DNA of 64,000 bases from Tenacibaculum skagerrakense. Its GTDB lineage: Bacteria; Bacteroidota; Bacteroidia; Flavobacteriales; Flavobacteriaceae. Of this stretch, positions 23,925 through 32,920 are shown one piece after another (the first letter of the stretch is position 1; every line of letters begins with the position of its first letter). The DNA is taken from assembly GCF_004345825.1 (NCBI RefSeq), contig NZ_SLXM01000006.1, positions 124,001 through 188,000 on the forward strand. The letters run 5' to 3'. The notes under the pieces were generated by a model. It made no database searches. It saw only the letters and a list, made by a program, of their open reading frames with translations, and was not told the DNA's origin. Both the position numbers and the translations under genes were made by a program.

Positions 23925-26900
23925 ATGAAAAAAAATATCTTTAAGTATTTTTTACTAATGTTAGCGCTCTCTTTCTCTTTTACAGTGAGTGCACAAGATG
24001 TAAAAGGTGTAGTCTCAGATGCTTCAGGAGAATTGCCTGGTGTAAGTGTATTAGTTAAAGGAACTTCTCGTGGTACCGAGACGGGTTTAGATGGATCGTA
24101 TTCAATAAAGAACGTGAAATCTAATGATGTGTTAGTTTTTAGTTTTATTGGCTATAAAACCATAGAAGTCCCTGTTAATGGTAGAACAACAGTAAATGTA
24201 ACATTAGAAGAAGATTCAGATACTTTAGAAGAAGTTGTTGTAGTAGGTTATGGTACCAAAAAGAAAAGTTTAGTAACGGGTGCTATTTCTAGTATAGATA
24301 GTAAAGAAATTAAAAGTATATCCAATCAAAGAGTAGATCAGGTGCTACAAGGTAGAGCATCGGGTGTTACTGTTTCTTCTTCATCTGGTTCACCAGGGTC
24401 TGGTACAAAAATTAGAATTAGAGGAACAGGTTCGAGTGGAAATGCTGATCCTTTATTTATAGTTGATGGAATGAAAGTTTCTACCATTGATAATATAGCT
24501 CCATCTGATATTGCAAATATAGAAGTATTAAAAGATGCTGCTTCTGCTGCAATTTATGGTACTGAAGGTGCTAATGGGGTAATTATTGTTACTACAAAAA
24601 AAGGAACCCGAGGAGGTTTGCAAGTTAATTTCAATACACAGATTGGTTTTCAATTTGTAAATACTGACATGGAATTGATGAACGCTTCTCAATTTGTAAC
24701 ATATTTAAATGAAGCGGGAAATGCTTCTGTAGTTGCTAATGGAGTTGATACAAACTGGATTGATGAAACTTTTGATACGGCTTTTATGCAACGTTATGAT
24801 GTAAGTTTATCGGGTTCTATGAAAAATACATCATATTATTTTTCGGGTTCTCATACCAATCAAGCAGGAGTGGTAGTTGGAGACAATTCTACATTTAAAA
24901 GAAATACTTTCCGATTAAATATTCAAAGCCAAGTTACTGATTGGTTAGAAATAGGTGTAAATTCTAATACCTCTTTTATTGATAGAAAAGGGATTGTTGA
25001 AAATAGTGATACCAGAGGTGTAATTCAAAACATGTTAATCATTGATCCTTTAACACCAGTAATTTATACAAATGGTGTTCCTGCAGATGTTTTTGATCGT
25101 TCTGCGGCAAATGGTGTTCCTGTATTGAGAGATAAAGATGGTAATGTTTATGGGTATCCGGCCTATTCTACAGGAGAGGTTATAAACCCTGTTGCTTATG
25201 CAAATGCTATTCAAGAAAATCTAAATGAGAATGATCAGTTCTTAACTACTGTGTATGGTAAGTTTAATATCCTTGAAGGATTGAGTTTTACCTCTAGATA
25301 TGGTTATGAGCAAAATCAGTTTTTAAATCAAAAAAACACAAATGCGTATTATGTAGCTTCTGAAGCGGCAAACACTCAGTATAACATTAATAGGTCTAAG
25401 CAACGTTTTAGAAGATGGTTATGGGAAAATTTTGCTACATATGAAAAGACTTTTGATAATCACAGTTTTAAATTGCTAGCGGGTTACTCAGCTGAACAAA
25501 GCAGAAGACCAGCATATACTAATGAAGCGTATTCTATTGCAGTAAATGATTTTAATGGATTTAATATTAATTCTCCAACTACTGTTTTTGACCCTAATTC
25601 ACCAAGACAGCTAACTTTTAGAGATAACTTGGTTTCTATGTATGGTAGATTATCTTATGATTTCATGGAGAAATATCTTTTTGAAGCATCTATAAGAAGA
25701 GATAAATCAGATAAATTCCCGGCTGATAACAGAGCTGCAGTATTTCCATCGTTCTCTGCTGGTTGGGTGGTTTCTAAAGAAGATTTTTGGAAAGACAGTT
25801 CGTCAATTAATTATTTAAAAGTAAGAGGTAGTTGGGGACAAAATGGTAATAAAAATAACTTAAGAGGTAATGCAGATATTATAGCAATTACCAATCAAGT
25901 TGGTGGTTTAGAACTAAACTATTTAGGAAATGTTGGTGCGCAAATTACAGGTTTTGCTAATGAGAATTTAGTTTGGGAAACTTCTGAACAATTAGGTTTT
26001 GGTATCGATTTGCGAGCGTTCAACAGTAAATTAAATTTTACAGCCGATTATTATAAGAAAACAACAAACGATTTAGCATTTGTTGCAGGAGAGCTAATTA
26101 CACCTGGTTCTGCTGGTTTTGTTTCAAATGATTTTAACGGAGGAACCGTAGTGAACCAAGGTTTTGAATTTGAAGTTGGATATTCTGATACAACAGCAGG
26201 AGATTTTAGCTATCAAATTAACGCAAATTTATCTACCTTAGATAACGAAGTAACTGAGATTCAGTTTGTGCCTGAAGGAACATCAATAGTTGGAGCTGGA
26301 GCTCCACAAAATGCTGATGGAGTTACTAGATTTACGGAAGGATTACCAGCTTGGTATTTCTATGGTTATAAAACTGATGGAATTGATCCTGCTACAGGTG
26401 AAATTAACAGAGTGGATACTAATGGAGATGGAAATATTACCAATGATGATAAAACAATGATTGGTTCTCCTCATCCTGATTTATTGTTCGGTGGTAATAT
26501 TAGATTAGGGTACAAAGGTTTTGATTTTAATGTGCAATGGCAAGGAACTATTGGTAATGAAATTATGGCAACATATCATCAACCTTCTCGTCCAATTACA
26601 AACAAACCATTACACTTTTTTGAAGGAAGATGGACTGGTGCCGGTGATGCAGATGCAGTTTTTCCTGCTCCAGGAAATATAACATCTGCCTATGATACTG
26701 ATTTAGTTGTGGAAGATGGTTCTTTTATGAGAATCAAGCAAATTCAATTAGGATACACGTTACCACAGAGTATTACAAATAAATTACATGTAAATAGTTT
26801 GAGAATGTATGTGTCTTTTGATGATGTTTTTACATTCACAAATTACAAAGGACTTGATCCAGAGATTGGAAATTTCGGATTTAATGATATCGGTGTTGAT

Positions 26901-26957
26901 AGAGGATTTTACCCAACAGCTGCAAGAGCTTTATTTGGATTCTCTCTTAACTTTTAA
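23925..26957 (+). CDS. SusC/RagA TonB-dependent outer-membrane transporter
   Basis: 1010 residues. It has a signal peptide (LLMLALSFSFTVSAQ), an N-terminal carboxypeptidase-regulatory-like domain (VKGVVSDASGELPGVSVLV), the TonB-box region (EEVVVVGYGTKKK) and a plug (QVLQGRASGVTVSSSSG ... RIRGTGSSGNADPLFIVDG ... IYGTEGANGVIIVTTKKG). A long beta-barrel follows, ending in a terminal aromatic (FGFSLNF). It imports oligosaccharides across the outer membrane in complex with the SusD lid. It lacks the FecR-signalling N-terminal domain. It is followed 22 nt later by susD. Confidence 0.95.
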   Translation: MKKNIFKYFLLMLALSFSFTVSAQDVKGVVSDASGELPGVSVLVKGTSRGTETGLDGSYSIKNVKSNDVLVFSFIGYKTIEVPVNGRTTVNVTLEEDSDTLEEVVVVGYGTKKKSLVTGAISSIDSKEIKSISNQRVDQVLQGRASGVTVSSSSGSPGSGTKIRIRGTGSSGNADPLFIVDGMKVSTIDNIAPSDIANIEVLKDAASAAIYGTEGANGVIIVTTKKGTRGGLQVNFNTQIGFQFVNTDMELMNASQFVTYLNEAGNASVVANGVDTNWIDETFDTAFMQRYDVSLSGSMKNTSYYFSGSHTNQAGVVVGDNSTFKRNTFRLNIQSQVTDWLEIGVNSNTSFIDRKGIVENSDTRGVIQNMLIIDPLTPVIYTNGVPADVFDRSAANGVPVLRDKDGNVYGYPAYSTGEVINPVAYANAIQENLNENDQFLTTVYGKFNILEGLSFTSRYGYEQNQFLNQKNTNAYYVASEAANTQYNINRSKQRFRRWLWENFATYEKTFDNHSFKLLAGYSAEQSRRPAYTNEAYSIAVNDFNGFNINSPTTVFDPNSPRQLTFRDNLVSMYGRLSYDFMEKYLFEASIRRDKSDKFPADNRAAVFPSFSAGWVVSKEDFWKDSSSINYLKVRGSWGQNGNKNNLRGNADIIAITNQVGGLELNYLGNVGAQITGFANENLVWETSEQLGFGIDLRAFNSKLNFTADYYKKTTNDLAFVAGELITPGSAGFVSNDFNGGTVVNQGFEFEVGYSDTTAGDFSYQINANLSTLDNEVTEIQFVPEGTSIVGAGAPQNADGVTRFTEGLPAWYFYGYKTDGIDPATGEINRVDTNGDGNITNDDKTMIGSPHPDLLFGGNIRLGYKGFDFNVQWQGTIGNEIMATYHQPSRPITNKPLHFFEGRWTGAGDADAVFPAPGNITSAYDTDLVVEDGSFMRIKQIQLGYTLPQSITNKLHVNSLRMYVSFDDVFTFTNYKGLDPEIGNFGFNDIGVDRGFYPTAARALFGFSLNF

Positions 26958-26979
26958 TGACTAAAAACTTATACAAAAA

Positions 26980-28521
26980 ATGAAAAGAGCAATTTATTTT
27001 ATAGCATTTATTTTGTTTCTAGGTGCTATGTCATGTAGCGAAGATTTTACCAATAATCCTCGTGAAGATGTTCAGGATATTACTACATTTTTCTTAGAAG
27101 AAGAAAATGTAGAACAAGCCGTAATTGGTGTTTATGATTTAATGCAATACAATTACAGTAGAGATTGGCACAGTGCTTTCTTTGTGAAACTATTACCAGG
27201 AGATGATGCAAACGCAGCAGGAGGTAACTCTAATGATCAACCACAATTACAAGATATTGATGATTATGCAAATGTTGCAACTTCAAACCCTTCAATAGAA
27301 AGTGTTTGGAATCTATTCTACAGAACCATTGCGATGTCAAATTTAATTATTGAAAATTTAGCAGATAGTAATGTAAGCAATAAAGATAGAGCTATAGCGG
27401 AAGCAAAGTTTTTTAGAGCTTGGTGTTATTTCGAATTAACTACCATGTTTGGAGATATTCCGCTACGTTTAACCGTACCTAAAGGAGCGCAAGATTTTGG
27501 ACTAAAAAAGTCTACTAGAGCATTAGTTTATGAAGCTATTGAAGCAGATTTAAATGAAGCGATTGCAAATTTACCAGAAAAGTCGGCAATAGCTGATCCA
27601 TTTAGAGTTTCAAAAGGAACTGCTCAGGCTGTTATGGGAAAAGTATTGGTTTTTCAAGAAAAATATTCAGAGGCTATTCCATTTTTTCAATCCGTTATTA
27701 ACAATCCATCGCATGATTTAGAGTCTAATATAGAAGATGTTTGGTCTGTAAACAACGAGTTTGGAACAGAATCGTTATTAGAAATCGGATTTATTTCTAC
27801 TTCGGGTAGAGATTGGGGGAATATTGCTTGGGGAGGAAGAAATGAGAGTAATTTACATATACAACTTATGGGACCTAGAGGTGATGGGATTTTTGGTGTC
27901 GATCCAGTTGGATTGTTAAATGGTTGGGGATTTAATTTACCTACTAGTAAGCTTGCAAATACTTTCGATGCTGCTGGTGACACACAACGTAAACGTGCAA
28001 CGCTAATGACAGAATCTGAGTTAATTGCTGCTGGTGGTTCTGTTGATGCTTCTGTTGCTACCGGTGGCGTTATTTGGGATTACGAAGGTTCAATAAGAAT
28101 TAAATATGCTACCAAAGCGGAAGATACTAGTTCAGATGGAGTTAGAGAATTAAATTATAGTACTAATTTCAGATTGTTAAGATATGCTGAGGTGCTTTTA
28201 TTAGCGGCTGAAGCTTATAATATGTCAGGAAACGATCCTCAGGCTAGAATAGAATTAAATAAAGTAAGAAATAGAGCTGGTTTAGCAGATGTTCCAACAA
28301 CAACTTCTGGTACTGATTTATTCGATGCTATCGTAAACGAGAAGTTTTTAGAGTTAGCACATGAAGGTCAGCGTTTTTGGGATTTAGTTCGTTGGGGAAG
28401 GGCAGCAACTGAATTGGCAGGAACAGGATATACAAATAAGAATAATTTGTATCCAATTCCTCAAACAGAAATCGATAAAAATTCAGAGTTAACAGCTGCG
28501 GATCAGAATCCAGGATATTAA
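26980..28521 (+). CDS. SusD/RagB substrate-binding lipoprotein
   Basis: 513 residues. The lipobox is LGAMSC (C19). The SusD helical N-terminus (VEQAVIGVYDLMQYN), the TPR-like region (IAEAKFFRAWCYFELTTMFGDIPL) and the conserved C-terminus (VNEKFLELAHEGQRFWDLVRWG ... YPIPQTEID) are all present. It is the surface lid and glycan-binding partner of the adjacent SusC. A strong 11-bp inverted repeat follows the stop. Confidence 0.95.
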   Translation: MKRAIYFIAFILFLGAMSCSEDFTNNPREDVQDITTFFLEEENVEQAVIGVYDLMQYNYSRDWHSAFFVKLLPGDDANAAGGNSNDQPQLQDIDDYANVATSNPSIESVWNLFYRTIAMSNLIIENLADSNVSNKDRAIAEAKFFRAWCYFELTTMFGDIPLRLTVPKGAQDFGLKKSTRALVYEAIEADLNEAIANLPEKSAIADPFRVSKGTAQAVMGKVLVFQEKYSEAIPFFQSVINNPSHDLESNIEDVWSVNNEFGTESLLEIGFISTSGRDWGNIAWGGRNESNLHIQLMGPRGDGIFGVDPVGLLNGWGFNLPTSKLANTFDAAGDTQRKRATLMTESELIAAGGSVDASVATGGVIWDYEGSIRIKYATKAEDTSSDGVRELNYSTNFRLLRYAEVLLLAAEAYNMSGNDPQARIELNKVRNRAGLADVPTTTSGTDLFDAIVNEKFLELAHEGQRFWDLVRWGRAATELAGTGYTNKNNLYPIPQTEIDKNSELTAADQNPGY

Positions 28522-28579
28522 GTTTGTAGACTTTAGATTATTTGTAGATTGTATTTGAATTAATAATCTAAATATCAGG

Positions 28580-28609
28580 TAAAGCAGTATGAGCATACAT
28601 ACTGCTTTA
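28580..28609 (+). terminator. Intercistronic hairpin after susD
   Basis: The perfect stem TAAAGCAGTATG/CATACTGCTTTA has a 6-nt loop and no following T run. More likely than full termination, it stabilises the susCD message or attenuates read-through into the downstream genes. This would fit the usual high susCD expression. Confidence 0.55.
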
Positions 28610-28639
28610 CTAATTTAAAACCTATACTTTACGCTAAAA

Positions 28640-31600
28640 ATGAAAAAAGTTATTTCCCTTTTTTTTCTTGCTTTTATAATAATTAGTTGTTCAGAAACTA
28701 AAAATCAAAACAAGTCTGGTAAAATTTTTTCAAAGCTTTCCTCTGAAAAATCGAATATTCATTTTGCTAACAATTTAACAGAAACAGATTCCTTAAATTA
28801 TTTTAAGTATACATCAATATATATGGGAGGTGGTGTGTCTGTTGGAGATGTTAATAATGATGGATTATTAGATGTTTTCTTCACAGGTAATCAAGTTTCA
28901 AACAAATTATACTTGAATAAAGGAGATTTAACCTTTGAGGATATTTCTGAAAAAGCAAAAATTACGGGCGATTCAAGATGGTACACCGGAACAACGATGA
29001 TAGATATCAATAATGATGGTTTTCTAGATATTTATTGTTCTGTTGCTGGAAAAGATGGAAATAAAAGAAATCAATTATTTATCAATAATAAAGACAACAC
29101 TTTCACAGAATCAGCTGAAAAATATGGTTTAGCGGATGAGGGAAATTCTGTACAAGCTACTTTTTTTGATTATGATAATGATGGCGATTTAGACATGTAT
29201 TTAGCCAATTACCCAATTTCACATCCTTCAACACCAAATATGATTTATAAACATCGAATGGTCAATGTAAAAGATGTTGAATCTGATAAATTATATGAAA
29301 ATCAAGAAGGGTATTTTGTTGATGTTTCTGAAAAAGCTGGAGTGAAAAATTATAGTTTTTCACTTGGAATTACAGCTGCTGATTTAAATAATGATGGTTG
29401 GACGGATTTGTATGTGTCTAATGATTATAGCATTCCAGATTTTATGTACATTAATAATCAAGATGGTACCTTCAAAGAAGTTATTAAAGAAGCTACTTCT
29501 CAAACTGCTTTTTATGGAATGGGAATCGATATTGCAGACATCAATAACGATGGTTATTTGGATATTTTTCAGGCAGATATGGATTCTGATGATAACAGAA
29601 GACAAAAAGCAAATATGTCTAGTATGAATCCAAAGTTGTTTCATGAAACAGTGTTGTATGGGTTTCATTATCAATACATGCATAATTGTTTACAACTAAA
29701 TTCTGGTTACAGTGAAAACGGTGTGCCAATATTTTCTAATATTTCTAGACTTACGGGAACTTCTTCAACAGATTGGAGTTGGGCTCCTTTGTTTGCCGAT
29801 TTTGATAACGATGGTTTCAAAGATTTATATGTTACCAACGGAACTAGAAGAGAAGTAAACAATAAAGATTTTTTTAATAAGGTTGATGGAGAGGAGTTGA
29901 AAGAGGTTTCTCTTCTGGAAAAAACGAAATTAATTCCGAGTGAGAAAATTGACAACTTCATGTTTAAAAACTTAGGAGGAATAGAATTTAAAAAAGTGAA
30001 TAACGATTGGGGAATTTCACATGAAGGTTTTTCTAATGGTGTGGCTTATGCGGATTTGGATAATGATGGTGATTTAGAACTTATTGTTAGTAATATCGAT
30101 GAGGAAGCAGTTGTTTTTGAGAATACTTCTTCGGTAGATAGAAATTTCTTGAAAGTTAAACTAAAAGGAGATGACAAGAATACTTTCGGATTAGGAGCAA
30201 AGGTGTTCGTTTATTCAAAGGATTCAGAGCAAGTTCAGGAATTAACTTTAACCAGAGGTTTTCAATCTTCTGTTGCACCAGAGTTACTTTTTGGTCTGAA
30301 CCAAAACTCAAAAGTAGATAGTGTAAAAGTTTTTTGGAATACTGAAAAAGTCCAAATAGTAAAAGAAGTTAGCTCAAATCAAACTCTAGTTTTGGATTTT
30401 AAAGATGCTAAGGAGGTTGTAAAAGAGACTAAAGTTCACGAAAAAATATTTACAGCAAATTCTAATTTCGATAATACAATCAAACATACCGAAAATATTT
30501 ACGATGATTTTGATACTCAAGTGTTATTACCACATAAAATGTCAACTTTAGGTCCGGCCGTAGAAGTTGCAGATATAAATAACGATGGATTAGAGGACAT
30601 CTTTGTTGGTGGAGCTTATGGAAAATCAGGTGCCATATATTTTCAAACGGCTAATGGTTTTGAAAAACAACATCAAAAAGCATTTAAGCAAAATGAATTA
30701 TCAGAAGATATTGGAGCGTTGTTTTTTGATGTTGATAACGATAATGATTTAGATTTATATGTGGTAAGTGGTGGTTATGAATTTGAAGAGGATTCAAAAC
30801 GATTAAAAGACCAACTATATATCAATAATGGAAAAGGTGAATTTACAGATGCTTCTAATTCTTTGCAAGAGATATATTCAAGTGGATCTAAAGCATATAA
30901 CATAGATTTTAATAAAGATGGTAAACAAGATGTTTTAGTTTTAGGTAGACAGATTCCAGGTAAATATCCGTTACCAGCTTCTTCCTTTTTATTAAAAAAC
31001 AATTCAGATTCAAACACTATAAATTTTGAAAATGTTACTACCGATTCTGCTCAAGGTTTACTTGGTTTAGGAATGGCTACAAGTGCTGTGGTAACTGATT
31101 TTAATAATGATTCTTGGGATGATATTATAATTGTTGGCGAGTGGATGTCAATTAAAGTCTTTAAGAACAACAAAGGAATTTTTGAAGAGGTTTCTGAAGA
31201 ATTAGGTCTAACAAAAGATACAACTGGTTGGTGGTGGAGTATTCAGAAAGCAGATTTCGATAATGACGGTGATATAGATTATATGCTTGGAAACAATGGT
31301 CTCAATTATAAATACAAAGCTTCAGAAGACGCAACTTTCGATATTTATGCAAAAGACTTCGATAAAAACTTTACTTCTGATATTGTGTTAAGCTACTATA
31401 ATAAAGGAAAGCAATATCCGGTAAGAGGAAAACAGTGTTCATCTGAACAAATAGCTGGAATCAAAAAGAAGTTTAAAAATTATGACGAGTTTTCAAAAGC
31501 TACTTTAATAGATGTGTATGGGAAAAAGAATTTAGAGGACGCGTTGCATTATCAAGTAAAATCATTCGCAAGTATTTACTTAGAAAATAAAGGAAATCAA

Positions 31601-31933
31601 TTTGTTATCCATAAACTTCCAATTGAAGCGCAATTTTCTAGTATACAACAAATAATTCCAGAAGATATTGATGGCGATGGTAACATAGATGTAATAATTG
31701 CGGGGAATCTCTATAATTCTGAAGTAGAAACACCAAGAAACGATGGTAGTTACGGGTTAGTTTTAAAAGGTTTAGGTAATGGAAGTTTTAAACCTCTTAC
31801 CGTAAGTGAAAGTGGTTTTTATACAAAAGGAGATGTCAAAGATTTGAAGAAAATAAAAATCGGAAAAACACCACACATCATTTCGGTTAAAAACAATGAT
31901 TATTTAGAGTTTATAAAAGTCAATAAGAAGTAA
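28640..31933 (+). CDS. VCBS/FG-GAP and ASPIC/UnbV repeat lipoprotein (CRTAC1-like)
   Basis: 1097 residues. The lipobox is at C17 (IISCSET). Many calcium-binding FG-GAP/VCBS loops of the DxNxDG type are visible (DVNNDGLLDVF, DINNDGFLDIY, DYDNDGDLDMY, DFDNDGFKDLY, DIDGDGNIDVI). Near residue 500 there is an ASPIC/UnbV segment (FGLGAKVFVY ... SSVAPELLFGL). The predicted fold is one or more calcium-dependent beta-propellers. Such proteins accompany susCD pairs in flavobacterial loci, perhaps as extra surface glycan-binding subunits; this is inference. The stop overlaps the next ATG (TAATGA). Confidence 0.88.
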   Translation: MKKVISLFFLAFIIISCSETKNQNKSGKIFSKLSSEKSNIHFANNLTETDSLNYFKYTSIYMGGGVSVGDVNNDGLLDVFFTGNQVSNKLYLNKGDLTFEDISEKAKITGDSRWYTGTTMIDINNDGFLDIYCSVAGKDGNKRNQLFINNKDNTFTESAEKYGLADEGNSVQATFFDYDNDGDLDMYLANYPISHPSTPNMIYKHRMVNVKDVESDKLYENQEGYFVDVSEKAGVKNYSFSLGITAADLNNDGWTDLYVSNDYSIPDFMYINNQDGTFKEVIKEATSQTAFYGMGIDIADINNDGYLDIFQADMDSDDNRRQKANMSSMNPKLFHETVLYGFHYQYMHNCLQLNSGYSENGVPIFSNISRLTGTSSTDWSWAPLFADFDNDGFKDLYVTNGTRREVNNKDFFNKVDGEELKEVSLLEKTKLIPSEKIDNFMFKNLGGIEFKKVNNDWGISHEGFSNGVAYADLDNDGDLELIVSNIDEEAVVFENTSSVDRNFLKVKLKGDDKNTFGLGAKVFVYSKDSEQVQELTLTRGFQSSVAPELLFGLNQNSKVDSVKVFWNTEKVQIVKEVSSNQTLVLDFKDAKEVVKETKVHEKIFTANSNFDNTIKHTENIYDDFDTQVLLPHKMSTLGPAVEVADINNDGLEDIFVGGAYGKSGAIYFQTANGFEKQHQKAFKQNELSEDIGALFFDVDNDNDLDLYVVSGGYEFEEDSKRLKDQLYINNGKGEFTDASNSLQEIYSSGSKAYNIDFNKDGKQDVLVLGRQIPGKYPLPASSFLLKNNSDSNTINFENVTTDSAQGLLGLGMATSAVVTDFNNDSWDDIIIVGEWMSIKVFKNNKGIFEEVSEELGLTKDTTGWWWSIQKADFDNDGDIDYMLGNNGLNYKYKASEDATFDIYAKDFDKNFTSDIVLSYYNKGKQYPVRGKQCSSEQIAGIKKKFKNYDEFSKATLIDVYGKKNLEDALHYQVKSFASIYLENKGNQFVIHKLPIEAQFSSIQQIIPEDIDGDGNIDVIIAGNLYNSEVETPRNDGSYGLVLKGLGNGSFKPLTVSESGFYTKGDVKDLKKIKIGKTPHIISVKNNDYLEFIKVNKK

Positions 31934-32904
31934 TGAAAAAGTTAGGATTGCTAGTATTGTTATGCTTTCTAGTTTGTTGTAAAACAAAAAGTAAGGAAGA
32001 AATTAATGTAGAAGTAGCTTATGAAACTAAAGCGATGTTAGGTGAAGGTGCATTCTGGAATTATAAATCAGAAGAGTTGTATTGGGTAGATATTGAAGGG
32101 AAAAAATTACACATATTTTCTCCTAAAAACGAAGAAAATAAAACTATAGAAATGCCTAGCCGAATTGGAACAGTTGTTCCTGTGGCTAATAAGAATAAAG
32201 CGGTGGTCGCTTTGGAAGATGGAATTTATATTGTAGATACAATTACAAAAGAATTAAGCTTACTATCTAATGTGGAATCTGATATCGTTGAGAACAGATT
32301 CAATGATGGAAAATGTGATCCTAATGGAAATTTATGGGTAGGCTCTATGCATTTAGCACAAACACATCCTAAGGCAAATTTGTATAAAATTGATGGATTT
32401 GGAAATGCAAATAAAATGCTAGATAATATTACTATTTCAAACGGAATTGTTTGGACTAGCGATAAAAAAACAATGTATTATATCGATACGCCAACAGGAA
32501 AAATTAAGGCATATGATTTTGACGATAAAAGTAATACGATAAAAAACGAACGAGTTGCTGTTGTTGTTAATCCTAAAGATGGTTTTCCAGATGGAATGAC
32601 TATCGATGAAAATGACATGCTTTGGGTAGGCATGTGGAACGGAAATGCGGTGGCAAATTACAATCCTAATACAGGAGAACTGATAAAAAAAATTGAAGTT
32701 CCTGCGCATAATGTTACTTCATGTGCTTTTGGTGGAGAAAACTTAGATGTTTTATACATTACCACAGCAAGTTTAGATATGACAGAAGAGGAACAGAAAA
32801 AATATCCACTAGCGGGTTCTGTATTTAAAGTACAACTCAAAGAAAAAGGAGTGAAAGGAAGCTTTTTTAATTCACCAAACTTAAAAACAGCTCAACGTAA
32901 CTAA
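31933..32904 (+). CDS. SMP-30/gluconolactonase-family protein
   Basis: 323 residues. An N-terminal signal peptide with Cys at 15-16 suggests a lipoprotein. It is a six-bladed propeller of the SMP-30/LRE family. The three metal-ligand positions are visible: the Glu in LGEGAFW, the Asn in ISNGIVWT and the Asp in PDGMTIDENDMLWVGMWNG. It likely hydrolyses an aldonolactone, such as glucono-1,5-lactone, in the periplasm. It overlaps the VCBS gene by one base and is followed by a GH3 gene; gluconate kinase and permease genes lie downstream, which supports an aldonate pathway. Confidence 0.85.
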   Translation: MKKLGLLVLLCFLVCCKTKSKEEINVEVAYETKAMLGEGAFWNYKSEELYWVDIEGKKLHIFSPKNEENKTIEMPSRIGTVVPVANKNKAVVALEDGIYIVDTITKELSLLSNVESDIVENRFNDGKCDPNGNLWVGSMHLAQTHPKANLYKIDGFGNANKMLDNITISNGIVWTSDKKTMYYIDTPTGKIKAYDFDDKSNTIKNERVAVVVNPKDGFPDGMTIDENDMLWVGMWNGNAVANYNPNTGELIKKIEVPAHNVTSCAFGGENLDVLYITTASLDMTEEEQKKYPLAGSVFKVQLKEKGVKGSFFNSPNLKTAQRN

Positions 32905-32920
32905 ATTGAATCAACTTAAA

